A DNA stretch of 5,078 nt. Origin: DASTGO01 sp035719045 (GTDB lineage Bacteria > Actinomycetota > Actinomycetes > Actinomycetales > Kineosporiaceae). This document shows, piece after piece, positions 1 to 4,280 of this stretch. The position numbers and the translations under genes are program-made. Each line of letters begins with the position of its first letter. The first letter of the stretch is position 1. The notes under the pieces are model-generated. The model saw nothing but the letters and a program-made list of their open reading frames with translations, was not told the DNA's origin and searched no databases. The DNA lies in assembly GCA_035719045.1 (NCBI GenBank), contig DASTGO010000129.1, positions 1 to 5,078 on the forward strand. Reading direction: 5' to 3'.

Positions 1-350
1 ACGATCGCGTCGGGCCAGGACTTGATCACCCAGCGGCAGGACAGGACCCACCGGCCCGCCGCAGACCAGGCCAGCTGGGCATGCGCGGTGGTCGCGACGC
101 TCATCGAGTTACTCACCCAGCCCGCCCAATCGTGACGCCAGGGCTCGGGGTCTTCGGCCGGGTCATGCAACTCGTTGGTGGGCTCCCAGTCGTCGTCCTC
201 GACGTGCTGCGGGGGTGGCAGCGGCGGGGCAGGGGCGCTGTACCAGCCGTCCCCTGGCGGGACCTTGAGCGCGGAAAACGCGGCCAGCACATGATCGGGA
301 GTGTCCGGGCGGAAGGAGAAGCTCAGGACGACTTCGGAGAACGCACCCAC
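1..350 (-). CDS. Hypothetical actinomycete protein, 3' end outside window
   Basis: This is an open minus-strand frame of 116 codons that starts at a GTG (348-350) and is still open at the left edge, so the C-terminus is missing. The protein begins MGAFSEVVLSFSFRPD, goes through a helix (DHVLAAFSAL), then a Pro-rich linker (residues about 33-42), an acidic Trp-containing stretch (VEDDDWEPTNELHDP) and a domain rich in Trp (PWRHDWAGWVSNSMSVATT, then WSAAGRWVLSCRWVIKSWPD). The composition and periodicity are those of a folded soluble protein. It resembles a type of hypothetical protein I associate with Streptomyces whose N-terminus reads like xLxFxLRPDxPxxVL, but I cannot name a domain. The GTG was chosen because no ATG lies upstream in this frame and because a TANNNT hexamer sits 6 nt before it, as expected for a leaderless transcript. 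It is separated from the upstream toxin gene by 111 bp containing two hairpins, so it is probably its own transcription unit. Function unknown. Confidence 0.72.
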   Translation of the reverse strand, partial: MGAFSEVVLSFSFRPDTPDHVLAAFSALKVPPGDGWYSAPAPPLPPPQHVEDDDWEPTNELHDPAEDPEPWRHDWAGWVSNSMSVATTAHAQLAWSAAGRWVLSCRWVIKSWPDAI

Positions 351-356
351 CGCATC

Positions 357-362
357 ACCGTA
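357..362 (-). promoter_or_regulatory. Possible -10 box of a leaderless promoter for the leftmost gene
   Basis: Read on the minus strand the hexamer is TACGGT, which fits the actinomycete TANNNT -10 pattern. Six bases separate it from the GTG at 350, so transcription would start at about the first base of the start codon. A weak -35 (TTCGGT) lies 16 bases further upstream. The same 6-nt spacing is seen at the antitoxin promoter at 1124-1129. No Shine-Dalgarno sequence precedes the GTG, which fits a leaderless message. Confidence 0.35.
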
Positions 363-396
363 GCGATCACGCCTCTGTACCGAAGGGGCGAGGGAG

Positions 397-445
397 TGCC
401 GCAGTGCGGCAGGTCTTCCCGGTGTGGTCGGCGTGCTTGCACGCC
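397..445 (-). terminator. Two tandem hairpins after the toxin gene
   Basis: Two perfect inverted repeats lie in the gap after the toxin stop codon. The first met by minus-strand transcription is 445-430 (arms GGCGTGC/GCACGCC, effectively a 6-bp stem with a 4-base loop). The second is 411-397 (arms TGCCGC/GCGGCA, 3-base loop). Neither is followed by a T-run, which is common for terminators in GC-rich actinomycetes. They probably end the toxin-antitoxin transcript. A protein-binding or processing role is also possible. Confidence 0.4.
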
Positions 446-461
446 GGGTGCCCAGCCGAGG

Positions 462-845
462 TCACAGGGGTATGGGTGCGATGCCGTACGGGCGGTAGAG
501 GTCGGGCGAGGCGGTGACGACCGGCAGGCCGCGCGGCCACTCGGCGCTGGGCCGGGCGGCATCGACCGCATGGCAGGCCTGCCAGTCCAGGCCTTCGGCG
601 ACCAGCCGTCCCACGCTGCTGGCGGCCGCGTACCCGAGGTCGACCACCTCGATCGCGGGCAGGGCCCCGATGTGGTCGGCCAGGGCAGGACGCTGAGCGA
701 TCGCAGCCGCCAGGCACAAGGCGGGCGCATACACGTGGCGACCGGCCTGCCCGTGCGCGGCCACGACCAAGCGGGAGGCCACCTGACTCCCCGACCCCAG
801 GGCCAACAAGGCGGTGTGGTCGAAGACGACGCCGGCCCCGTTCAC
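462..845 (-). CDS. PIN-domain-like toxin of a VapBC-type pair
   Basis: The 127-residue protein has the usual length of a VapC-type PIN-domain ribonuclease toxin. The N-terminal strand with an acidic residue (VVFDHTALLAL, Asp9), a central helix with Asp95 (CHAVDAARPS) and the C-terminal PVVTASPDLYRPYGI match the PIN layout, in which three or four acidic residues bind the metal for RNA cleavage. Two expected acidic positions look substituted: the second-helix Glu region reads APALCLAAA with no acid, and the T-x-D position near residue 113 is Ser (Asp115 is two residues on). It may be a divergent PIN subfamily or have weakened catalysis. The GTG start (843-845) overlaps the antitoxin stop as GTGA, so the two are translationally coupled. 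In the cell it would act on RNA in the cytoplasm and be neutralised by the upstream product. The family assignment is from recognisable pattern, not a search. Confidence 0.75.
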   Translation of the reverse strand: MNGAGVVFDHTALLALGSGSQVASRLVVAAHGQAGRHVYAPALCLAAAIAQRPALADHIGALPAIEVVDLGYAAASSVGRLVAEGLDWQACHAVDAARPSAEWPRGLPVVTASPDLYRPYGIAPIPL

Positions 846-1117
846 CCGGCCAGCCGCCGCCGGTCACCTCGCTGCGCAGCTTCCAACTCCTGCCACATCC
901 GCTCCCCGGCGGCGACGTCGTCGGCGTTGAAGCCCGGCAGCAGGTGCTCAGCGACGTAGGCGGCGGCCGCGGACTGTCGGGCGGCCAGCTCTTCCTGGGT
1001 GGGGGTGGCCTGGGCCAGTTCGGTCACCAGGTCCCGGATGGTGCTCCCCCGCTGCGCAGCCAGGACGGCCAACCTGTCCCGGACCGCGCTGTCCACCTTG
1101 ATGGTCGTGTCCGCCAC
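842..1117 (-). CDS. Ribbon-helix-helix antitoxin partner of the PIN-like toxin
   Basis: This 91-residue protein begins MADTTIKVDSAVRDRL and has the pattern of a ribbon-helix-helix DNA-binding domain: a short beta strand (TTIKVDS, residues 4-10), a first helix (about 11-22) and a second helix (STIRDLVTELAQ, about 25-36). The C-terminal half (residues 40-91) is helical and charged, as expected for the region that wraps a toxin. It precedes the PIN-like gene and overlaps it by GTGA (842-845), the classic antitoxin-first order. The start is GTG (1115-1117). A -10 box ends 6 nt upstream and there is no room for a Shine-Dalgarno sequence, so the message is probably leaderless. A direct repeat overlapping the promoter (1127-1143) is a likely operator for autorepression by this protein, alone or with the toxin. 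Known of the family: RHH antitoxins repress their own operons. The specific pairing is inferred. Confidence 0.82.
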   Translation of the reverse strand: MADTTIKVDSAVRDRLAVLAAQRGSTIRDLVTELAQATPTQEELAARQSAAAAYVAEHLLPGFNADDVAAGERMWQELEAAQRGDRRRLAG

Positions 1118-1123
1118 CAGGGA

Positions 1124-1152
1124 AGTATACCGACTGAATACCGCCCCCTGAA
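1124..1152 (-). promoter_or_regulatory. Promoter of the toxin-antitoxin operon, probably leaderless
   Basis: On the minus strand a near-consensus -10 (TATACT, 1124-1129) follows a weak -35 (TTCAGG, 1147-1152) by exactly 17 bp. Seven bases downstream of the -10 is the first base of the antitoxin GTG (1117), so the predicted transcript starts at the start codon. This is the clearest promoter in the window. Confidence 0.6.
1127..1143. promoter_or_regulatory. Putative operator: direct repeat phased by 11 bp
   Basis: ATACCG occurs at 1127-1132 and again at 1138-1143 (CGGTAT twice when read in the direction of transcription). The start-to-start distance of 11 bp is one helical turn, so two protein dimers could sit on the same face of the DNA. 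One copy overlaps the -10 box and the other lies in the spacer, so binding would block RNA polymerase. Ribbon-helix-helix repressors commonly use such short tandem sites, making the antitoxin the obvious candidate. Confidence 0.45.
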
Positions 1153-1174
1153 GGTCCTCTCCCGCGGTGTGTCA

Positions 1175-1186
1175 CCCCTCTCGGGG
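1175..1186 (-). terminator. Short hairpin with GAGA loop
   Basis: On the minus strand four C residues, a GAGA loop and four G residues can form a small stem capped by a GNRA-type tetraloop. It lies just after the stop of the broken gene and before the -35 of the antitoxin promoter. It is small and has no T-run, so a terminator role is only a possibility. Confidence 0.2.
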
Positions 1187-1199
1187 ACCCTGAACAGGC

Positions 1200-1482
1200 T
1201 CACGCATCCGGCGACGGCGGGGGCACGTAGGGCAGGTGCCGTTGGGCGGCTCCGAGGGCGCGGACCAGGCGTTCGAGGAGTCGTTCGGTGACCACCCCAG
1301 GCCCGTCCACGAGCTGCGCGGTGGTTGTGGTGACGATCTACTCCGTAGTTCGACCACTCCCCCTGGTAGGCGGCGGTGCCGTCGGCCAGACCCCTCCCTG
1401 GCGGGCCGGCCGAGGCGAGGTCTGATACGGAATCGGTGTCGGTGGCCAGGCCCGCTGGCTACCGCGGCATGGCAGTGGTCAT
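1200..1482 (-). pseudogene. Broken small hypothetical gene (nonsense codon plus frameshift)
   Basis: A start ATG (1480-1482) has a good ribosome binding site (GAGGGAG, 1486-1492) but is followed after seven codons (MTTAMPR) by TAG at 1459-1461. The same frame then continues as plausible protein (LATDTDSVSDLASA, then ADGTAAYQGEWSNYGV) until about 1353. Beyond that, coding-quality sequence continues in another frame: TTTTAQLVDGPGVVTERLL, then ERLVRALGAAQRHLPYVPPP, ending at TGA 1200-1202. Removing one base near 1353 would join the halves as YGVDVTTTTAQ. The span is 283 nt, which is 94 codons plus one base, as expected for a single insertion. With TAG read as sense, the ancestor would be about 93 residues. 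I do not recognise the family; it reads like a small helical actinomycete protein. It lies just upstream of the antitoxin promoter. A frame in the third register over the same bases (1172-1588) is Arg/Pro-rich and looks like a shadow. Confidence 0.55.
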
Positions 1483-1485
1483 GAT

Positions 1486-1492
1486 CTCCCTC
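1486..1492 (-). promoter_or_regulatory. Ribosome binding site of the broken gene
   Basis: GAGGGAG on the minus strand contains GAGG six bases before the ATG at 1482. It supports that ATG as the original start even though the reading frame is now closed after seven codons. Confidence 0.55.
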
Positions 1493-1559
1493 TTCTGCGG
1501 ACGTGCCGCGGCGCGAGCTCGCCCTGCGCGGGTCAGTCGGAGCGCCGGGTGCGGTTACG

Positions 1560-1583
1560 GGCACCGGCCGCGGCCTGGCTGCC
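1560..1583 (-). terminator. Imperfect hairpin directly after the second paralogous membrane gene
   Basis: Immediately after the stop codon at 1585-1587 the minus strand can fold with outer arms GGCA/TGCC, an inner CC/GG and a GGC-CGCG-GCC tip, interrupted by two single-base bulges. There is no T-run. Its position at the end of the membrane-protein pair suggests a terminator, but such GC-rich foldback is frequent in this genome type. Between it and 1482 I see only a 10-bp palindrome (1513-1522, GCGAGCTCGC). Confidence 0.3.
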
Positions 1584-1584
1584 G

Positions 1585-2199
1585 TCACAGCCCTTCCCGC
1601 CGAGGCGGAAGGTGGACGACGTAAGCGTCAGCGGGCACACCAGGGTGGTAGCCCCATGTGCTGTGCTCTTCCTGGGGCAGGTCGGTGAAGACGACGTCGG
1701 CGGGGCACGCCGCATCCGTCGAGGTGATGGTCGCGGCGTCCCCGGCCGTGACGTCGGCCCGGATGCAGGCGACCCAGTCGTGTCCGACGAACTCGTTGCG
1801 GGACTGAGCGTCCAGCAACGACACCAGCAACTCGACCCGCTCGGACCCGCTGTTGGACGCCCGCAGCACGTAGATTCCGTTCTCGCGGCCGAGATGGCGA
1901 TGCAGCGTGTCGACCAGAACGCTGGAGCGTGCCTGCGGGTCTTCGTGCAGGGCCTTTCGGATCTCGGAGTGCACCCAGGACCGCCTGAGCTCCATGGACG
2001 AGACCGCCCCACTGTTGATCATGCGGTGGAACAGGACCCCCAGGCCCAGCAGCGACAGCGCCGGGATCAGCAGAACGACGACCACGACCAAGACGAAGGC
2101 CGTTCCCCCGACCGCCAGACCACCGAGCGAACGCAGGCCGGCGGTCCTGGCCCTTCTCTCGGCTTCCGGCTCGCAGGACCAGGGAGACAAGGTCGTCAC
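1585..2199 (-). CDS. Single-pass membrane protein, paralogue of its upstream neighbour
   Basis: This is a 204-residue protein with an Arg-rich cytoplasmic N-terminus, one long hydrophobic segment (about residues 26-57, including FVLVVVVVLLIPALSLLG) and an outer domain of about 145 residues. The outer domain has a helical first half (residues 64-105) and a beta-rich second half. The second half shares with the upstream protein the blocks ELLVSLxDAQS, GxDWVACI, DVTAGD, CPxDVVFT and VxHLPPxRE. Cys145 and Cys165 match the two cysteines of the paralogue and could form a disulphide outside the membrane. The GTG start (2197-2199) overlaps the preceding stop as GTGA, so translation is coupled. No catalytic motif or known domain is recognised. 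The hydrophobic segment is long enough that a bent or hairpin arrangement cannot be excluded. Function unknown. The membrane topology follows from the positive N-terminus and is inferred. Confidence 0.82.
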   Translation of the reverse strand: MTTLSPWSCEPEAERRARTAGLRSLGGLAVGGTAFVLVVVVVLLIPALSLLGLGVLFHRMINSGAVSSMELRRSWVHSEIRKALHEDPQARSSVLVDTLHRHLGRENGIYVLRASNSGSERVELLVSLLDAQSRNEFVGHDWVACIRADVTAGDAATITSTDAACPADVVFTDLPQEEHSTWGYHPGVPADAYVVHLPPRREGL

Positions 2200-2442
2200 A
2201 CCCGTTCACGCAGAGGTGGGAGGTGAATGACCTCGGCGCCGGAGGGCACTCCGTGCTCCAAACGCCAGGAGTCCTCCTGGGTTCCGTAAGTGAAGACGAC
2301 ATCGGTGGGACACGACACTTCCGTCGACGCGACGGTCGGGGTGTCCCCGGCCGTGACATCGACCTGGATGCAGGCGACCCAGTCGTACCCGATGAAGGCG
2401 TTGAGGGACTGAGCGTCCATCAAAGACACCAGCAGTTCGGCC
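1738..2442. repeat. Tandem duplication within the two paralogous membrane genes
   Basis: Bases 1738-1837 align without gaps to 2343-2442, an offset of 605. By hand count about 86 of 100 positions match. The longest exact run is 21 bp (1761-1781 and 2366-2386). The offset is close to one gene length, so the two genes derive from one ancestor; similarity is concentrated in the DWVACI to QS coding part and fades toward the N-terminal halves. Confidence 0.8.
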
Positions 2443-2807
2443 TGATCCGGCTCACCGCTGCCGCCCTGGAACACGTAGACCCCACCCCGGCTGCCAAGGT
2501 GGTGCCGCAGCGCCTCGGTGAGAGCAGCCCCCCGCGCCTGCGGACTCTCGCTCAGGGCCTGCAGCGCCCCCGTGTGGACGGACGCCCGCAGATCCTCGAT
2601 GGAGTCGACCGCCTCGCGGTGCACCTCCCGGTCATAGAGAAACAGCAGAGCCACAATCCCCGCCACCACACTCACCAGGACGGCGGCGACGACCTTCACG
2701 ACCACCCACAAGCAGCCGGACGGCCGCCGGCCAGTCGCCGGGGCGGGGCTCGCGGCCCTGCTCTCTGCCCCGGCATGGATCAACGATCCGATGTCCGCGT
2801 CACTCAT
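2196..2807 (-). CDS. Single-pass membrane protein, first of a paralogous pair
   Basis: This is a 203-residue protein beginning MSDADIGSLIHAGAESR. It has a 30-residue polar N-terminus with a basic patch, one membrane segment (about residues 33-57, WVVVKVVAAVLVSVVAGIV) and an outer domain of about 145 residues. Residues 60-105 look helical (EVHREAVDSIEDLRASV), followed by a strand-rich region containing ELLVSLMDAQS, YDWVACI (Cys146), DVTAGD and SCPTDVVFT (Cys166). The sister protein downstream shares this region closely, so the pair arose by tandem duplication. The ATG start (2805-2807) has only a weak AGGG 8 nt upstream, lying at the edge of a 12-bp palindrome (2818-2829). A 19-codon frame (2859-2800) runs across the start. 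The gene may share a transcript with 3099-2899. No enzymatic motif is visible. A role in sensing or envelope binding is conceivable but not shown. Confidence 0.83.
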   Translation of the reverse strand: MSDADIGSLIHAGAESRAASPAPATGRRPSGCLWVVVKVVAAVLVSVVAGIVALLFLYDREVHREAVDSIEDLRASVHTGALQALSESPQARGAALTEALRHHLGSRGGVYVFQGGSGEPDQAELLVSLMDAQSLNAFIGYDWVACIQVDVTAGDTPTVASTEVSCPTDVVFTYGTQEDSWRLEHGVPSGAEVIHLPPLRERV

Positions 2808-2817
2808 GGTTGGAACC

Positions 2818-2829
2818 CTGCCGCGGCAG
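2818..2829. promoter_or_regulatory. Perfect 12-bp palindrome upstream of the first paralogue
   Basis: CTGCCGCGGCAG reads the same on both strands. It lies 10 bp before the ATG at 2807 and overlaps the weak ribosome binding site (AGGG, 2816-2819). It could be an operator or could mask the ribosome binding site in RNA. Palindromes of this composition also arise by chance in GC-rich DNA. Confidence 0.3.
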
Positions 2830-2898
2830 CTGACGAAAAGCGTGGGCCGAGGTACTCATCGGCTCGCCCCTTGCCGCCACTGACCGTTCCATTGCTGC

Positions 2899-3099
2899 TC
2901 AAGCCCCGGCACCCTGAACGAGGGCCTCAAGCCAGAAGGCCACGACGGCCGGCGGATGGGTGACGGCTGCCACCACGCCCGGCAAAGCAGCGGCGGCAGC
3001 CAGCACCACTCCCACCGCCGTCACAGACAGCACCCACTGGGACCGGCGCGCCCGCGATCTGCTCGGATTCGGCGCCTGCTTCGACGACAGGTTGATCAT
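2899..3099 (-). CDS. Small hydrophobic membrane protein
   Basis: This is a 66-residue protein from the ATG at 3097-3099 (MINLSSKQAPNPSRSRARRS). A basic N-terminus is followed by a strong membrane segment (WVLSVTAVGVVLAAAAALPG, continuing VVAAV) and a second moderately hydrophobic stretch (PPAVVAFWLEALVQGAGA). The protein probably anchors with its N-terminus inside. An ATG three codons earlier (3108) is in frame, but its only purine-rich sequence abuts it; AGGA lies 8 nt before the 3099 ATG, which favours the later start. The gene ends 91 bp before the first paralogous membrane gene, with no hairpin between them that I would call a terminator, so co-transcription is plausible. No family is recognised. 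It is short enough to be a partner subunit or a leader for the pair downstream. Confidence 0.62.
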   Translation of the reverse strand: MINLSSKQAPNPSRSRARRSQWVLSVTAVGVVLAAAAALPGVVAAVTHPPAVVAFWLEALVQGAGA

Positions 3100-3158
3100 G
3101 AGGTGCATCCTGCTGCCCGGCTGCGCCGTCGGTCCTGAGCATCCGCGCTCAGGTCAGG

Positions 3159-3309
3159 TCAGGTTCGAGGCATCCTCGCCGAGGTGGGGCCGACCTTGCT
3201 GGGCAGTTCCTCGCAGCGCGGTACCTGCACACCGCGCTGGAGGTACTCCCGTACCTGCCCCGTCGGTGAGGGCCTGCGCAGCCTCGGCCGTCCCTGGCCT
3301 GTAGCCCCT
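3159..3309 (-). pseudogene. Possible coding remnant between two membrane genes
   Basis: After the stop of the upstream membrane protein, two frames contain coding-like sequence that would join if one base of the C-run at 3258-3261 were absent: TAEAAQALTDG followed by QVREYLQRGVQVPRCEELPS and KVGPTSARMPRT, ending at TGA 3159-3161. The third positions are G/C-rich and the residue mix is protein-like. An alternative 54-codon frame starts at an ATG overlapping the upstream stop as ATGA (3313-3149), but it is Arg-rich and less convincing. Two strong hairpins (3214-3256) overlie the same bases, so this may instead be an untranslated spacer. I do not recognise the product. Confidence 0.25.
3214..3256 (-). 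terminator. Pair of perfect hairpins between membrane genes
   Basis: The arms CAGCGCGGT (3214-3222) and ACCGCGCTG (3231-3239) form a perfect 9-bp stem with an 8-base loop. Directly beside it AGGTAC (3241-3246) and GTACCT (3251-3256) form a perfect 6-bp stem with a 4-base loop. This is the strongest hairpin cluster in the window. It lies between the stop at 3310 and the start at 3099 and probably ends or attenuates the upstream transcript. No T-run follows on the minus strand. Confidence 0.45.
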
Positions 3310-3714
3310 TCATGCGGTGGCGATGGAGATCGCGGCGATGACCCCGCCGCCCGTCAACGCCCACCCAAGGAACACCGGCGCCCAGTTGTCCGTGCGGCGG
3401 ACAAGGGCGACGCCGACCAGGACCAATCCCGCCAAGGCTCCGGCCAGAGGCAAACCCGGGACCCAGCGTGCGGCAGCTGAGCTGCACAGCAGCGAGGGGG
3501 CCGCTCCAGGGTCCAGCTCATGCGGACACATGTCCACCGCGAGCCAGACGAAGAACCACGTAGGGCCGACGACCAAGAAGTCGGCGCAGAGCAGCACCAA
3601 GAAGGCGGTCAGGCTCACCTCGCCTGTGCCTCGAGAGGTCAGCACATCCTCGGCCCCTCGGTCCATTGCGGTCAACGCCTCACCGTCCCCGTCCCGCTCC
3701 CATTTCCAGATCAT
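3310..3714 (-). CDS. Multi-pass membrane protein of unknown function
   Basis: This is a 134-residue protein beginning MIWKWERDGDGEALTAMDRG. After a 33-residue charged N-terminus come hydrophobic segments at about 34-60 (LTAFLVLLCADFLVVG then PTWFFVWLAV), 82-105 (WVPGLPLAGALAGLVLVGVA) and 111-133 (WAPVFLGWALTGGGVIAAIS), giving three or four membrane passes. The first segment is long enough to be two. A loop of about 20 residues between the first and second hydrophobic blocks holds Cys63 and Cys77 (DMCPHELD and LLCSS), a possible disulphide. The ATG start overlaps the stop of the upstream frameshifted gene as ATGA (3711-3714), which supports this start and coupling. An internal ATG at residue 17 is the main alternative. 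No transporter or enzyme signature is visible. It may simply be one of the many small actinomycete membrane proteins. Confidence 0.75.
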   Translation of the reverse strand: MIWKWERDGDGEALTAMDRGAEDVLTSRGTGEVSLTAFLVLLCADFLVVGPTWFFVWLAVDMCPHELDPGAAPSLLCSSAAARWVPGLPLAGALAGLVLVGVALVRRTDNWAPVFLGWALTGGGVIAAISIATA

Positions 3715-4017
3715 GGCCGCCAGGCGTCGCCGACGGCTGAGTACCCGAACTCATCCCTCCGCCAGCTAGGCGAGCTGAGGGCACAGACGGATTCGAGGAG
3801 CAGGGACCGAAGCGGATCGCACGGGGGCAGAGGCCACTGCTCGACCCACCGCCATGCCTGGTCGGAGGTCGACGTCCCGCGGACGCGGAAGTGGCCGTTG
3901 CCGCCGATGGCTTCAACCGACTTCAGGAGCAGGAAGGACTCGATGTCACGCAAGGCCTCGCCGAGATCGTGCCGCCGCCGGTGGATACGGGTCCGGGTCC
4001 GTCATCACGTCATGCAT
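3711..4017 (-). pseudogene. Small hypothetical gene split by a one-base frameshift
   Basis: An excellent ribosome binding site (GGAGGT) lies 6 nt before the ATG at 4017. From there the frame reads MHDVMTDPDPYPPAA and then closes at TGA 3946-3948. Coding-quality sequence with high G/C third positions continues in the neighbouring frame: HDLGEALRDIESFLLLKSVE, then AIGGNGHFRVRGTSTSDQAW, then a Trp- and Leu-rich tail to TGA 3711-3713. The span is 307 nt, three times 102 plus one, so removing one base in the GGC/GCG triplet repeat (3972-3980) restores a 101-residue protein. The split may be a real mutation by slippage, a sequence error, or less likely programmed frameshifting. If it is really split, a shorter product from a TTG at 3953 (80 residues) is possible. 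The stop overlaps the next gene's start as ATGA. It is soluble-looking, with RWVEQWP and WRRDEFGYS stretches. No family is recognised. Confidence 0.6.
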
Positions 4018-4023
4018 GCCCAT

Positions 4024-4029
4024 ACCTCC
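4024..4029 (-). promoter_or_regulatory. Strong ribosome binding site of the frameshifted gene
   Basis: GGAGGT on the minus strand, 6 bases before the ATG at 4017, is the best Shine-Dalgarno match in the window. It fixes the start of the gene over the other nearby ATG at 4023, which abuts it. It shows that the short first frame is a genuine translation start and not a chance frame. Confidence 0.7.
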
Positions 4030-4280
4030 GGTGTCCGCGTAGTCAGCCACGACGACCCGCACCGCAGCCAACTGCCGGTGACCCTCGAGGGAGGACCACC
4101 CCGGCCCCCGGCCCTTTAGCGGGAACGGAAGCGCGCCCAGTGCCCACTCGAGTGCACGAGGCACCGACAGCACCGTGCAGGCACCGCCGTCAACTCGGCC
4201 TCGACCGGGTCCCACCTACCAACCACTCACCCCGGACCCACCACCGGAGAACCGGGACCACAGCCGACATCCAGTCCCCC

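Noticed and set aside
367..867. Minus-strand frame ending in a Cys/His-rich piece (GHPACKHADHTGKTC)
   Set aside because: The Cys/His spacing briefly resembled a zinc ribbon, but the frame is an out-of-register shadow of the toxin gene and then of the hairpin region.
81..959. Long plus-strand open frame of 292 codons
   Set aside because: It runs antisense to the toxin, the antitoxin and the leftmost gene, has low-complexity Gly/Arg-rich sequence, and the minus-strand frames have recognisable domains and coupled starts. It is a shadow of GC-rich coding.
1172..1588. Minus-strand 138-codon frame over the broken gene
   Set aside because: Composition is Arg/Pro/Ser-rich without structure-like periodicity. 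The two other registers carry protein-like sequence and the ribosome binding site points to the 1482 start.
1549..2226. Plus-strand 225-codon frame antisense to the second membrane gene
   Set aside because: Its sequence is an Asp/Gln/Arg-rich mirror of the membrane protein. The minus strand has a membrane segment, a paralogue and an overlapping GTGA start.
1628..2359. Minus-strand 243-codon frame spanning both paralogues
   Set aside because: It is in the wrong register across both genes, Arg/Gly/Pro-rich, and has none of the conserved blocks. The real frames end and start at 2196-2199.
3150..3164. CAGGT repeated three times
   Set aside because: Three copies of a 5-mer are too few for a meaningful repeat and nothing functional is attached to it.
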